A stretch of DNA of 64,000 nucleotides, from assembly GCF_001442615.1 (NCBI RefSeq), contig NZ_LMXN01000001.1, positions 620,001 through 684,000 on the forward strand. The letters run 5' to 3'. Shown here piece by piece: positions 25,832 through 35,402 of the stretch (within the stretch, counting starts at the first letter, position 1; each line of letters starts with the position of its first letter). Source of the DNA: Algoriphagus resistens. Lineage in GTDB: Bacteria > Bacteroidota > Bacteroidia > Cytophagales > Cyclobacteriaceae. The position numbers and the translations under genes were made by a program. A model generated the notes under the pieces. That model made no database searches. It had not been told where the DNA came from and saw nothing but the letters and a program-made list of their open reading frames with translations.

Positions 25832-26350
25832 ATGAATCCGACATTAGCATTTGATTTTAAAGTCAACATAGAGAACAAAACCATTCACATCACGCGTGAA
25901 TTTGCTGCGGACCCTGAATTGGTCTGGAAAGCATGGACTACCGCCGGACTGCTTGACCAATGGTGCGCGCCAAACCCGTACAGGACAGAAACAAAAACGC
26001 TGGATTTCCGAGAAGGTGGTTTTTGGCATTACGCATTGGTAAGCCCAGAAGGGGAGAAACATTGGAGTCGGTATGATTATAAAAAAATTGAACCTCATAA
26101 AAGCATTACAGAATTAAGGGCATTCAGCGATGAAGAGGGGAGGGTCAGCCCGGATTTCGCACGTACCGAATGCACCGTGGTTTTCAGCGAAATCCCGGTT
26201 GCCATAGGAAGCAAAACGCGCATAACGATAACTGAAAAATACGGAAGCCCTGAAATGTTTGAAAAAATGGCGACAGACAGCCACAGAAAAGGCTTTTCAT
26301 CTCATCTTAAAAATTTAGACAAGTTATTGCTGACAATAAATAATAAATAA
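25832..26350 (+). CDS. SRPBCC (AHSA1-like) protein, tandem copy 1
   Basis: A 172-residue START/Bet v1-like domain: ITREFAADPELVWKAWTTAGLLDQW opening, TLDFREGGFWHYALVSPEG centre, and a C-terminal helix with HRKGFSSHLKNLDKLL. It belongs to the Activator-of-Hsp90-ATPase-like group often found behind ArsR regulators; these bind hydrophobic ligands, usually of unknown identity. The family WWGP patch is altered to WCAPNPY here. It is strongly similar to the next gene over the first 70 residues and diverges afterwards. Confidence 0.88.
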   Translation: MNPTLAFDFKVNIENKTIHITREFAADPELVWKAWTTAGLLDQWCAPNPYRTETKTLDFREGGFWHYALVSPEGEKHWSRYDYKKIEPHKSITELRAFSDEEGRVSPDFARTECTVVFSEIPVAIGSKTRITITEKYGSPEMFEKMATDSHRKGFSSHLKNLDKLLLTINNK

Positions 26351-26351
26351 A

Positions 26352-26855
26352 ATGAATCCTACATTGGCATTTGACTTTATAGTCAACAAAGAAAACAAAA
26401 CCATCCACATCACACGCGAATTTGCCGCCGACCTTGAACTGGTATGGAAAGCATGGACAACAGCTGAGCTGCTCGACCAATGGTGGGGCCCGCAGCCGTG
26501 GAAAGCTGAAACCAAGACCATGGATTTCCGTGAAGGTGGCTTTTGGCTCTACGCCATGGTAAGCCCCGAAGGAGAAAAACATTGGAGCAAGTCCAACTTT
26601 CTGGCTATCAAGAAAGAAAGCTCTTTTACAATGAAAGGTGGGTTTTGCGATGAAAGCGGCACGATAAATCCTGCGTTTCCCCAAAACTTATGGGAGAATA
26701 ACTTTACCCCTAAGGATAATAAAGTGCGAGTAGATATGCTGCTGACTTACGATACACTTGACGATCTTGAGAAAGAAATCGAGATGGGCTTCAAAGAAGG
26801 TATGACCATAGATTTCCAGCAATTGGACAAATTATTACGGACCTTTTCAGCGTAA
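26352..26855 (+). CDS. SRPBCC (AHSA1-like) protein, tandem copy 2
   Basis: A 167-residue paralogue of the gene before it, starting one base after that gene's stop. The first 70 residues are nearly the same (NPTLAFDF, HITREFAAD, DFREGGFW), with the normal family motif QWWGPQPW kept. The second half differs (MKGGFCDESGTINPAF; GFKEGMTIDFQQLDKLL). Likely co-transcribed with the ArsR regulator. Ligand and role unknown. Confidence 0.88.
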   Translation: MNPTLAFDFIVNKENKTIHITREFAADLELVWKAWTTAELLDQWWGPQPWKAETKTMDFREGGFWLYAMVSPEGEKHWSKSNFLAIKKESSFTMKGGFCDESGTINPAFPQNLWENNFTPKDNKVRVDMLLTYDTLDDLEKEIEMGFKEGMTIDFQQLDKLLRTFSA

Positions 26856-26948
26856 AAAAGCTTTCCTAGTGCCAAGCTGGAAGGAACAGTGTAATTGCAA
26901 AATTGAAGAAGATAGAAGTAAGCAGGAAGTACGTTAATAATCAAACAG

Positions 26949-27350
26949 ATGGCTAAAGAGCAGCTAAAATTCTGGTCTCCGGTAGAATTGTTGGAGTTTC
27001 TTCCCAGAGATGAGGCCTTGATAACTGACGTGTTACGTGAGATAACGATAGAAACGCTAAACGGCTATGGAAAGGAGAAACTGTCCTACAATGTTCCGTT
27101 CTTTTATGGCAACAAATCTATTTGCCTGATATTTCCCGCTTCCATTCCCCGAAGTGGTATAAAAAACGGTGTCTTGTTCGGCTTTTGGTATGGAAATCGT
27201 CTAAAAGATGAAAGCAACTATCTGACACATGGAACGAACAAACAGATCTTCTACAAGGTTTATCAGTCGGTTGAAGAAATTGATATCCCAGCTTTAACCG
27301 GGCTGATAAAAGAAGCAGTTGAACTGGATAAAAGGTTGTGTAAGAAATAG
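26949..27350 (+). CDS. DUF1801 (YdhG-like) family protein
   Basis: A 133-residue cytosolic protein. The pattern of an acidic opening helix, GYGKEKLSYNVPFFYGNKSICLIFPA and a C-terminal helix with ALTGLIKEAVELDKR fits the DUF1801 fold, a small domain of unknown function. The gene is isolated: 93 nt from the SRPBCC genes and over 300 nt from the next gene. Confidence 0.7.
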   Translation: MAKEQLKFWSPVELLEFLPRDEALITDVLREITIETLNGYGKEKLSYNVPFFYGNKSICLIFPASIPRSGIKNGVLFGFWYGNRLKDESNYLTHGTNKQIFYKVYQSVEEIDIPALTGLIKEAVELDKRLCKK

Positions 27351-27660
27351 AACCAAAAACAGGAGTTGTAATTGTCACAGCAGAACATCTGTTTTGGGCT
27401 AGCAAATGCGGCAGTAGGGTTGTTGGCCGATTCCCCCGGATTGTCAGGTATCCAAAAAGGTATCTCAAGTGGTTGGTGGGAAAAATACCATTTTCACACC
27501 AACGTATAGCAGCATAGTGTATCAGAACAAACGGGAATAGCTGGAGCAGTTAACGCAATTTCAGGAAATATTTTCTAGGCCCACCCGTTGTATAACAATA
27601 ACTAATTTATCTCTTAGAGCGAGATGAACACGGTAAAATCCATGTATAAATCCAAGAAAA
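27351..27660. other. Intergenic region without supported gene
   Basis: About 310 nt between the DUF1801 gene and the beta-barrel gene. It contains short phrases such as ACCAACGTATAG and CCCGTTGTATAAC that recall gene-cassette junctions, but no pair of complementary core sites was found. Nothing else recognised. Confidence 0.5.
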
Positions 27661-28353
27661 GTGGTGGGGAAAAAGTGCGTAACGTTCATATTGATGGTAT
27701 TGATAAGCTCAATTGCATGTGGGCAGCAGGTAGATAAAAACGGATTCCGGGGTGCGGGAGGCAGTGTCGCCTTCGGTGTAGGTTTTATGGATTTTACTTC
27801 ACTCAACTCAGATTTGAAAGCCCTGGACATGCCTGTCTTTAACAAAACCCAGAGGAGTCTGGATGTCGGATTAACCGGTGGAGCGTTTATTAAACGATTT
27901 TACCTAGGAGGGAGTGGTTCATTACAACTCGGTGCTTCGGCCTCTGATACGCATTATGAATTGAAATACACGGGTGGTTATGGGATGCTGAAGGCAGGTT
28001 ATACACTCATTGACAGGAGTCCGGTTATAGTCTATCCAACTATTGGTTTTGGGGGAGGGGGACAAAATCTTCGGATTGAACCGAAAAACAGTCCTGACGG
28101 AAACCTGCCCACAATGGATAATAACTTACATGTGGGTTACATGCTGATAGATTTTGGCATCAATGCCGATTTAATTTCCCTGGATAAGGATGACGGAGGA
28201 CAACTGGTTTTGGGACTTTCTCTGGGCTACAAATGGAAGCCCTGGGTAGGAGGATGGGAGTTTGATGGACAGCATCTCCAAGCTTTTGATAAATTTTATG
28301 CAAATGGTTTATATGTTAAATTAAATCTTGGATGGGGTACTTTTAATTTTTGA
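27661..28353 (+). CDS. Exported beta-barrel-like protein
   Basis: A 230-residue protein with an N-terminal signal (MVGKKCVTFILMVLISSIACGQ) followed by alternating hydrophobic strands and glycine-rich turns (GGAFIKRFYLGGSGSLQLG, YPTIGFGGGGQNLRI) and a final strand NGLYVKLNLGWGTFNF ending in Phe, as in outer membrane barrels. Cys20 is not in a good lipobox. The start is GTG at 27661; no in-frame ATG precedes the signal peptide. Function unknown. Confidence 0.7.
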   Translation: MVGKKCVTFILMVLISSIACGQQVDKNGFRGAGGSVAFGVGFMDFTSLNSDLKALDMPVFNKTQRSLDVGLTGGAFIKRFYLGGSGSLQLGASASDTHYELKYTGGYGMLKAGYTLIDRSPVIVYPTIGFGGGGQNLRIEPKNSPDGNLPTMDNNLHVGYMLIDFGINADLISLDKDDGGQLVLGLSLGYKWKPWVGGWEFDGQHLQAFDKFYANGLYVKLNLGWGTFNF

Positions 28354-28550
28354 TGAACAATTTACAAAATCCATATATCCGCTAGTTTTCTCGGAAAAAT
28401 CAACCTGTGGCTTTTTCAATAAGCCTAGGTCTGATAAGGCAATTGGATCTAAATGTATTAAGGGTATGTAACCCAGAAATCAAGTAGGACTGCATTCATC
28501 CAGTTTAAATTTAAAATCCTGTTTTATAGGTAAACGCGGTCTCACTTAGT

Positions 28551-29264
28551 TTAATCCTGGATTTCTTTAGTTGCCGCCGGATAGAATACCAATCTCCAGA
28601 CACCTTGTTTTTTATAATATATCTGGGTAACAATTTGTATTGTAACAAAGAAAAACAGATTCAATACAGTGTTTAACACCGGTACAATATCAACGGGTAG
28701 CATGTATGCTATCAGCAAAACGATGCCCGCATTTATAAGCATGCTACCTCCCCAGATGATGGTGGATACTCTCCATACCCGACGAAATCCTGCTTGCCCG
28801 GCCCACAGTGATTCCAAATGTTCCCTGGAGATTTTGATTCTTTGTAACATATAGGAGGCTAGGGTGAAGACCAACGGCTTTTTAAATGCCAATGAAACCA
28901 AAAAAACACTTCCGATGAAGGCAATGAAAAACCCTGCTTTGGCCAGCATGAACCTTGCACTTCCTGTGATAAAAGCCATGGTGACACTCATTGCCAGGAT
29001 ACCTAGCATTAACAATCCCAATAAATCAGTTTTACCCTTTTTTATAAAGCGATAAACCTGAAAGCCAAGGATCGGTAAAGCACCGATCAGCAGTGAGTGA
29101 AATGCATTGAGCCCGATAAATCGAAGTCCATAAAAAAAAGCAAGCGGATAGATGATGCTAAAAGCCAATGGGATGGACAACTCTCGAAGAAGTCCCCATA
29201 TTCGGTTATTTGTAGTATTTGTATGTATATCAACCCTAGGGTTCTCCTCTTTTTTAGTTTCCAT
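28551..29264 (-). CDS. VC0807-like integral membrane protein
   Basis: A 237-residue protein with six or seven predicted helices. The pattern SIIYPLAFFYGLRFIG, LLIGALPILGFQVYRFIKKGKTDLLGLL, ITGSARFMLAKAGFFIAFIGSVFLVSL and FKKPLVFTLAS matches the VC0807 family of membrane proteins of unknown function. Its N-terminus is polar and cytosolic. It is flanked by long gaps on both sides. Confidence 0.7.
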   Translation of the reverse strand: METKKEENPRVDIHTNTTNNRIWGLLRELSIPLAFSIIYPLAFFYGLRFIGLNAFHSLLIGALPILGFQVYRFIKKGKTDLLGLLMLGILAMSVTMAFITGSARFMLAKAGFFIAFIGSVFLVSLAFKKPLVFTLASYMLQRIKISREHLESLWAGQAGFRRVWRVSTIIWGGSMLINAGIVLLIAYMLPVDIVPVLNTVLNLFFFVTIQIVTQIYYKKQGVWRLVFYPAATKEIQD

Positions 29265-29959
29265 AGGTTTTGGTTTTTAATCATTGCCTTTTATGTACTT
29301 ATCTTAATAAGTAAAATTAGTTAATGAATTAAAGCTTATATTAAGATGCTACAACAGTGCCAAGCCCGTAGTAATGAGTCGGGTTTTTCCATTATAGTGG
29401 ACACTATGCCTTGATGGTTTGTAGATGTTATGAGCTACTAATCTCATGTGAATCTGCCGGCCTTAGGCATCCGTTTCTATCTTGTAGATCAGATCCAATA
29501 CTGGTAGTATATAGGAACCATCGATGTGATACACCCAAGTCTGCCCCATCTTTGTTAACGGTAAAAACGCAATTTTTATTTCCTTCTTCCTGTGCCCTCT
29601 GTGTTTAATGATGCTTTTAATTGGATCGATTTCATATGATTATAATTTGTCTTTTAAGGGCCATATGGAATCTCGCATGGTGAATAATCATCCCAGTGTG
29701 TGACGTATTCGTCATGCTCGATTTCATATGCTGTTTCACAAACTGTAGTAAAAGCTGATTTCCTGGGGAGTATCTATCCAATCAAATTTATGGCGCAGTA
29801 GAATTTCAATACCTATAATTTCCTACCCATTTTTAACTTGGGCTAAATTTTCTTTTACCTTGCTCTCAATTGAATTAAGGACGATGGATCAAAAGTGTCC
29901 ATAGTTCGTATATACCAAGACGGATCTCACGCAAGGTTAATAAGGAGATCGAAAAATTA
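29265..29959. other. Long intergenic region with repeat copy and decayed coding sequence
   Basis: Almost 700 nt without an intact gene. A dispersed repeat lies at 29641-29727. On the minus strand between about 29470 and 29590 a short open frame reads coherently (TKMGQTWVYHIDGSYIL) but has no start, so it may be the end of a lost gene. Otherwise nothing recognised. Confidence 0.45.
29641..29727 (+). repeat. Dispersed intergenic repeat, copy 2
   Basis: Begins TATAATTTGTCTTTTAAGGG and continues with ATATGGAATCTCGCATGGTG, ATAATCATCCCAGTGTG, the hairpin TGACG-TATT-CGTCA (29701-29714) and TGCTCGATTTCATATG. The preceding 15 bases (ATCGATTTCATATGA) repeat the end of the unit, suggesting a truncated tandem copy. 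Confidence 0.75.
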
Positions 29960-30553
29960 ATGGAGATGAATTCTAATCGGATCAGGTCAATGACCATTTT
30001 TGAAACTTTTCAGCAGTTCACCGAAATTTCCCCAAAATCCTTAAATGACCTGCAGCAGCTGATTGTTGAAGAAAAATATTCGAAAGGAGAACACCTGCTC
30101 CGGTTTGGGGAATATGACAAAGATTTTTTTTTTATCGTTGAAGGGTCCGCCCGGGCATATTATTTACGGGATGGCACGGATATAACTGATTATTTTGCGT
30201 TGGATGGACAATTTATAGGCGGACTTGAAAGTTTGTTTCAAGCAGAACCTGCACTTAAGGCCATTGAACTTACCGAAGATTCTGTAGTGCAATCTTTCAA
30301 TTACGTTGAATTTGAAAAGGTATGTACAAAACATCACGAATTAGAGCGCTTGGGGCGAAAATTAGTAACCCATCTTTTCATACTGGCCCAGCAGGTGGTA
30401 GAAGACTTACGCTTCTTGTCCGCTGCGCAACGGTATGAACAGCTACAGATTAGACACCCTGGTATTTTAAACCGGGTTCCTCTTAAACATATTGCCAGTT
30501 ATCTTAATATTTCTATTGTAAGTCTAAGCAGAATAAGAAGCGGGAAGCAATAG
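29960..30553 (+). CDS. Crp/Fnr-family transcriptional regulator
   Basis: A 197-residue protein. The cyclic-nucleotide-binding-like beta roll covers about residues 25-125 (KGEHLLRFGEYDKDFFFIVEGSARAYYL) and a C-terminal HTH is seen in VPLKHIASYLNISIVSLSRIRSGK. The ligand pocket lacks the classical cAMP-binding arginine-serine pair, as usual for this Bacteroidota group. An alternative start is the internal Met at residue 11. It precedes the broken monooxygenase gene, which it may once have controlled. Confidence 0.88.
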   Translation: MEMNSNRIRSMTIFETFQQFTEISPKSLNDLQQLIVEEKYSKGEHLLRFGEYDKDFFFIVEGSARAYYLRDGTDITDYFALDGQFIGGLESLFQAEPALKAIELTEDSVVQSFNYVEFEKVCTKHHELERLGRKLVTHLFILAQQVVEDLRFLSAAQRYEQLQIRHPGILNRVPLKHIASYLNISIVSLSRIRSGKQ

Positions 30554-30671
30554 GTACTTGGTAATAGTGGTATTGTGAATTTGCCGTTGTAAACTTCTGA
30601 TTTTAACATATGTAAATTTTTAGGTCTCATATCCTGGCTATTTTTGAGACTTAATTTCTTGCAATAAGATC

Positions 30672-31157
30672 ATGAAAATAGGAATCCAAGGAACCTGTAT
30701 TACAGGCACATCACTTGCCTATTGGCTATATCATTTTGGCCATGAGCCTGTATTGGTTGAGCAATCACCTGAATTACGAAAAGGTGGGTATTTAATCGGT
30801 TTTATGGGGTATTGGCAATGATATAGCTGAAAAGATGGGATTATTATCAGAACCTAAAAAGCGCGGATATCCTATTGAAAAAATCCTTTTGAAAGACAAC
30901 GCAGGAAAGACCCAGTCAAGTTTTGATGTGGATATTTTCAGAGATGGCTAACTACCGTCATTTAAGCATTGAAAGGTCTGAACTTGCTGCTGCGATTTTT
31001 GAAAAGGATAGATAATATACTCCAACTGAAACTGCTCCTTAGGATTTTGAGGAAGGCAGAAAGTATAACAGACAATCAACTATCCTTAGGAGGCAACACA
31101 AGCATCTACCCTCAAAATAAAATAACAACCATCCCTTACACGCACAAACTTTATTAA
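30672..31157 (+). pseudogene. Broken FAD-dependent monooxygenase (UbiH/TetX-like) gene
   Basis: The ATG at 30672 opens a dinucleotide-binding start (MKIGIQGTCITGTSLAYWLY, then PVLVEQSPELRKGGYLIGF), typical of FAD-dependent hydroxylases of about 380-400 residues. A frameshift near 30807 leads into another frame (NDIAEKMGLLSEPKKRGYPIEK), a stop follows after DIFRDG, and a third piece (RHLSIERSELAAAIF) follows in a different frame. Total length is under half of normal and the middle is missing. It directly precedes the DUF1295 gene. Confidence 0.7.
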
Positions 31158-31847
31158 ATGGACTTATACGGACAAAAAAGCAAAAGCATTCCACAGAAAA
31201 TAGTCATCCATTTTATTGAAATCCTGTTGCTGGGCTTATCCTACTGGATTTTATTTCAAAATGGAGGTAATTGGGTTGAAGAACATTTAGGCATCAGTAA
31301 TGCGGGTACCTCTATGGACAGAAGGATTATTATTTTTGTATTTCATACCGTTATTTTCCTTCGCCTAGCCTATATGATGATTTTTTTGTTGAAAAGAAGG
31401 ATTCCCTGGGAAGAAAGTTTGAGTGTTCCTATGGCTTTTGCCCTTTATTTCATCGGATTTTCATTGTTTGTATTACCTGTCTCAAAACCGGTTGACCTCG
31501 CCGATTATTTCGCAATTGCAATGTTTATTTTGGGGTGTGTCCTTAACACAGGCGGAGAAATTCTGAGAGGCCAATGGAAAAAAAGACCTGAAAATAAGGG
31601 GAAAATATACACCAGGGGATTTTTTGCCTATTCCCGGCATATAAACTATTTTGGTGATCTGGTCTGGGCAAGTGCCTATGCTATACTGACAGGAAATAGT
31701 TGGTCTGTAACAATTCCTATCTTCTTATTTTGCTTTTTCGCCTTTTACAATGCTCCAAAACTTGACAACTATTTAAAAGAAAAATATGGCGTCGATTATG
31801 AGCGATATGCCCGAAAAACCAAAATGCTAATACCCTTTATCTATTAA
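31158..31847 (+). CDS. DUF1295-like membrane protein (steroid reductase/ICMT fold)
   Basis: A 229-residue integral membrane protein with about six helices. The C-terminal half shows KGKIYTRGFFAYSRHINYFGDLVWASAYA followed by KLDNYLKEKYGVDYERYARKT, the signature of the DUF1295/isoprenylcysteine methyltransferase-like superfamily. These are often predicted reductases or methyltransferases of lipids; the actual reaction is not established. It begins right behind the broken monooxygenase gene. Confidence 0.75.
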   Translation: MDLYGQKSKSIPQKIVIHFIEILLLGLSYWILFQNGGNWVEEHLGISNAGTSMDRRIIIFVFHTVIFLRLAYMMIFLLKRRIPWEESLSVPMAFALYFIGFSLFVLPVSKPVDLADYFAIAMFILGCVLNTGGEILRGQWKKRPENKGKIYTRGFFAYSRHINYFGDLVWASAYAILTGNSWSVTIPIFLFCFFAFYNAPKLDNYLKEKYGVDYERYARKTKMLIPFIY

Positions 31848-32011
31848 CGTCAAGCCAAATCCGGTTTTGAAAGCTGCTTAGTGAACCTGAATATTATACG
31901 GGATACTACACCTGTTGATAAATCAAATCTTCCGAAACTATGCATTTATATGTTCAGGTAAAATTCCTTGAAAGCCAGTTTAGTTGATCTCTTGTTAAAC
32001 AGCGAAAATTT

Positions 32012-32575
32012 CTAAGGTAATATATAGATTTTTACAAAGGGAATTGAAGTATCATAAGTCCTGAAATCTGTATACCCACATCTTTCCAAAATCCCTTTCA
32101 TATAGCCAGCTTTTTTATAAGCTATAAAATTGTCATAATGGTCTGAAAACCGCTGGTCTAGCCACAGCACCATTTTTTGCTTAAATGTTTCCGGGTGGGT
32201 CAGCGCACAGATGATCGTGCGCTGTGATAGCTCTTCCAGTTTCTTTACAAGATACACTGCTTCAGGTACAGGAATCACATGAAAAAACAGACTGGCTATA
32301 GCAAAATCATACCTCTGATCATCTTCATAGTGCTCTCCAAGTTCCCTGCATATAAATTCTATATTCGTACTACCCGCACTTTCTTTTTGTTTCCTTGCAT
32401 AATCAATTAGCTTTTTGGATTTATCAATGCCCAACCCGTAACTTATTTTTCCGGAAAGTCTCTGCAACAGCGCCCCATTTCCGCAACCCCATTCAATTAC
32501 TTTGCTGCCCGGGACTACAAAGTCACTAAGTTGCTCCCAAACAGAAGTCAGGTTGTCTTTAGCTTTTAAATGCAT
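32012..32575 (-). CDS. Class I SAM-dependent methyltransferase
   Basis: A 187-residue protein. Motif I is VIEWGCGNGALLQRL (residues about 26-40), followed by an acidic end of strand two (GLGIDKSKKLIDYARK), and FAIASLFFHVI as motif post-II. No substrate-specific domain is present. An isolated gene with wide flanking gaps; substrate unknown. Confidence 0.85.
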   Translation of the reverse strand: MHLKAKDNLTSVWEQLSDFVVPGSKVIEWGCGNGALLQRLSGKISYGLGIDKSKKLIDYARKQKESAGSTNIEFICRELGEHYEDDQRYDFAIASLFFHVIPVPEAVYLVKKLEELSQRTIICALTHPETFKQKMVLWLDQRFSDHYDNFIAYKKAGYMKGILERCGYTDFRTYDTSIPFVKIYILP

Positions 32576-33172
32576 TGTATTATTGATTTAACAGGGATTT
32601 ACTGCGATCCGTAAAAGCTTTTGATAATCCCCGTGTTGCTTGCCCACTTTTTTGCATAGCTTCAAACCTCGATAAGTGTTTATTTTAAAATACTTATAAT
32701 CATTGGTTTATAAGGGGTTTCAATCGTATTTTTTTTCACCAATCCAACCCATACCCATTATTCCTTTGTAAATCAGTCCTTCCATAAAAGAGACCTTAAA
32801 ATCAGCTACAGAGGTGTTTTTCTCTATAATATCAGTCAAGGTTGAGAACGTGGTAAAATAGAAGGTATTTGCCAGCTTCCGGTTTGAAATAACTTTTTCT
32901 GAATTCACTTTTCAATTTGTTGAATCGATTCTTAGTACTGGGTTTGCCCAGTGTATTAACCTGATTAACAAAAAGTTGAGATATTGTATAAACGGGGCAA
33001 AAATGGACTTTTCCATTTTGTCCGGTCAAGTCAGGGCGGTAGGATTCAGACCTACTCCCCGAAAGTTGTGTTTAGTGATTTATCTCGTTAGCAGGACTTG
33101 GAAGAGATGACAGCCGGACACCTTATACCCATTTTGAACTTTTTTGATAGTTTGAAAATCAGGTGATTTGTA
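32576..33172. other. Intergenic region with questionable minus-strand open frames
   Basis: About 600 nt. Two overlapping minus-strand frames (32720-32908, 62 codons, and 32832-33029, 65 codons) read acceptably but resemble no family and overlap each other, so they may be halves of a frameshifted small gene or chance frames. No repeat copy or RNA gene seen here. Confidence 0.4.
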
Positions 33173-34174
33173 TCAGTGATTGACCATCTTCATTGCCCCT
33201 TCGCTGTAGCGCTCACCGATTACGGGATATTGCTTGATCACATCGTTAATTGCTACAAGATCTGTACTTGTTAGGTTGACTTCAACCGCACCAACATTCT
33301 CTTGCAGGTATTTTCTTTTTTTTGTCCCTGGAATCGGTATGATATCATCGCCTTGTGCCAAAACCCAGGCCAGCGCAAGCTGTGCAGGTGTACAACCCTT
33401 GGTGCCTGCCAATGCTGCAAACTCCACTATCAGCTTATTGTTGTTGGTTATGTTTTCCTGCTGATAGCGTGGTAAAGTTCTCCTGAAATCGTCCTCAGCA
33501 AGGATATTTACGTTGAGCGTATTGGTGACCAATCCTCTTGCCAAAGGAGAATAAGGCACCAATGAGATGCCAAGTTCACGGGTAGTCTGCAATATCCCGT
33601 TCTCCACATCCCTTGTCAGTAGTGAGTATTCACTTTGTAGGGCGGCAATCGGGTGTACGGCATGTGCTTTTCTGATGGATGCCACTGAAGCCTCGCTTAG
33701 CCCGAGATAGCGCACTTTACCTTCTTTTACCAAATCGGACATTGCGCCAACAGTTTCCTCGATTGGAATGTTTGGGTCAACCCTGTGGGCATAGTAAAGA
33801 TCGATGGTATCAATTTTCAACCGTTTTAGGCTCTGTTCAACGGCAACTTTTATCCAAGTCGGAGAACCGTCAAAATAAGTGCCCACAGCACTGCTTGGCC
33901 CGGCAACGCCGTCCTTAAAACGGAATCCGAATTTGGTTGCTATAAACAATTTGTTGCGGTTTGGTACCAATACCTTGGAAAGGAGTTCTTCATTGGCACC
34001 GTTGCCATACATATCGGCGGTGTCCCAAAAGTTGATACCAAGATCAAGGGCTTTTTCCAGTGTAGCTAAACTTTCTTTGTCGTCTGTGGGGCCATAAGCG
34101 AAGCTCATGCCCATGCACCCCAAGCCAAGCGCAGATAGCTGCTCGCCGGTTGTTCCAAGTTTTCTATATTTCAT
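33173..34174 (-). CDS. Aldo/keto reductase
   Basis: A 333-residue NADPH-dependent oxidoreductase of the YajO/YakC-like type. The catalytic tetrad is visible as Asp51 (FWDTADMYG), Tyr56, Lys81 (LFIATKFG) and the His of YYAHRVD. The cofactor region includes YSPLARG and the late [13 protein letters not shown] patch. Family length is normal. A -7 type TACATTTG on the minus strand at 34194-34201 precedes the ATG. An AraC regulator lies 79 nt upstream in the same direction and probably controls it. Confidence 0.94.
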   Translation of the reverse strand: MKYRKLGTTGEQLSALGLGCMGMSFAYGPTDDKESLATLEKALDLGINFWDTADMYGNGANEELLSKVLVPNRNKLFIATKFGFRFKDGVAGPSSAVGTYFDGSPTWIKVAVEQSLKRLKIDTIDLYYAHRVDPNIPIEETVGAMSDLVKEGKVRYLGLSEASVASIRKAHAVHPIAALQSEYSLLTRDVENGILQTTRELGISLVPYSPLARGLVTNTLNVNILAEDDFRRTLPRYQQENITNNNKLIVEFAALAGTKGCTPAQLALAWVLAQGDDIIPIPGTKKRKYLQENVGAVEVNLTSTDLVAINDVIKQYPVIGERYSEGAMKMVNH

Positions 34175-34193
34175 TGTTGTAGGATTTATTCCT

Positions 34194-34201
34194 CAAATGT
34201 A
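34194..34201 (-). promoter_or_regulatory. Candidate -7 box of the aldo/keto reductase gene
   Basis: TACATTTG on the minus strand fits TAnnTTTG and lies about 20 nt before the start codon at 34174. No convincing TTTG at -33 was found, so an activator such as the adjacent AraC protein may be needed. Confidence 0.35.
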
Positions 34202-34253
34202 GATCTTGGACACAAAACCTGATTTATACTATTCAAACAGATTGTTATACTAT

Positions 34254-35159
34254 TCACACTGCCGAGCGTAACAGGGTAGGCGCTAACCCGGTGTGCTTTT
34301 TAAAGAACAGCGTGAAATAGGATGGGTATTCAAATCCGAGGCTATAGGCAATATCGGAAATATTCCAGTCGGTATGCTGCAATAAAGCTTTGGCCTCTTT
34401 GATGATGCGGGCTGCAATATGGGCGGTTGTAGTCTTGCCGGTCACCTCTTTTACCGAGCGGTTAAGGTGATTGATATGTACGGATAGCGCGGTGGCGTAA
34501 TCGGCAGGATTTTTCAGCTTTAGTGTCAAAGCAGGGGAATCAATAGGGAACTGCCTTTCCAGCAATTCAAGAAACAGTGCGCAAACCCTGGAAGAGGCGT
34601 TGGCATAGGAATGAAAATTTGAGGCCGGATTGTTCTTCATGGCCTCATGGATGAGCAGGTGCAGATAGCTGCGTAGAACATCATACTTATGCGGGTATGC
34701 AGAACACATCTCTGCCTGCATTTTTTGAAATATAGCCGATAGTTCGCCCAATTGTGCTTCATTGGGAAAGAAGATCGGGTTACAGCCGATCCTGAACAAG
34801 GGTGAATCACGAAGGTTGGTAACCCGCTCGCTATGTTGGATGAAATCTTCGGTAAACAGGCAGTACCAGCCTGATTGATGCCCGGATGCTGCTTCCCAGG
34901 AATAGGGTACTATAGGATTGGAGAAGAGTAGTGCCGGTCGGTCAATCTTTATCCATTTGTCGGCATAATAGATCTTGCCCTCGCCAATGATCAGGGAAAC
35001 CTTGTAAAAATCCCGTCTGCTGTACGGACTGACCACTGCACAGGTCTCCCTGCTGAACACGTTGATGTGTCCCATGCCCGCATTGTCAAGCGGAACATCT
35101 TTCGGCGCATGGCTTGGGAGCCTACTATAAAAATCGCTAACACTCTCTGCTTGTTTCAT
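34254..35159 (-). CDS. AraC-family transcriptional regulator
   Basis: A 301-residue protein. The N-terminal half is a cupin-like sensing domain (RRDFYKVSLIIGEGKIYYADKW). The C-terminal about 100 residues hold the two HTH units, with HINHLNRSVKEVTGKTTTAHIAARIIKEAKALLQ and the second-helix signature WNISDIAYSLGFEYPSYFTLFFKKHTG. It is a close relative of the regulator at 36349-37212. It lies upstream of the aldo/keto reductase on the same strand. Confidence 0.93.
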   Translation of the reverse strand: MKQAESVSDFYSRLPSHAPKDVPLDNAGMGHINVFSRETCAVVSPYSRRDFYKVSLIIGEGKIYYADKWIKIDRPALLFSNPIVPYSWEAASGHQSGWYCLFTEDFIQHSERVTNLRDSPLFRIGCNPIFFPNEAQLGELSAIFQKMQAEMCSAYPHKYDVLRSYLHLLIHEAMKNNPASNFHSYANASSRVCALFLELLERQFPIDSPALTLKLKNPADYATALSVHINHLNRSVKEVTGKTTTAHIAARIIKEAKALLQHTDWNISDIAYSLGFEYPSYFTLFFKKHTGLAPTLLRSAV

Positions 35160-35272
35160 TCAATAAATTTATAAAATTCAAACAAATTTTTATCGTTAAC
35201 AAAACTGGCTTGTCATAATAATTTCTGGATAGGATGCTAGATTATCAAGAAGCGTGAGCTCATCGACATTAT

Positions 35273-35309
35273 CCTAACCTGATGTCCTAATGTGTGACAA
35301 CAGGTTAGG
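35273..35309. other. Inverted repeat in the gap between regulator and SDR genes
   Basis: Perfect 9-bp arms CCTAACCTG (35273-35281) and CAGGTTAGG (35301-35309) with a 19-nt loop that itself contains TGTC/GACA. It lies downstream of the SDR gene and upstream of the AraC gene. No T-run follows, so terminator function is uncertain. Confidence 0.35.
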
Positions 35310-35402
35310 TAGAGGGGTTATTATTTCGTTAAATCCACGCATTTGTCATTTATGCTAGCCAGCGGCTCAACGCTCATGTAGGTTAAGCCACCTATGATAT
35401 AG

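Noticed and set aside
27351-27660. Possible integron cassette (attC-like) junctions around small accessory genes
   Set aside because: Phrases such as CCAACGT and CCGTTGTATAAC are suggestive, but no complementary core pair with a proper hairpin was found and no integrase is present.
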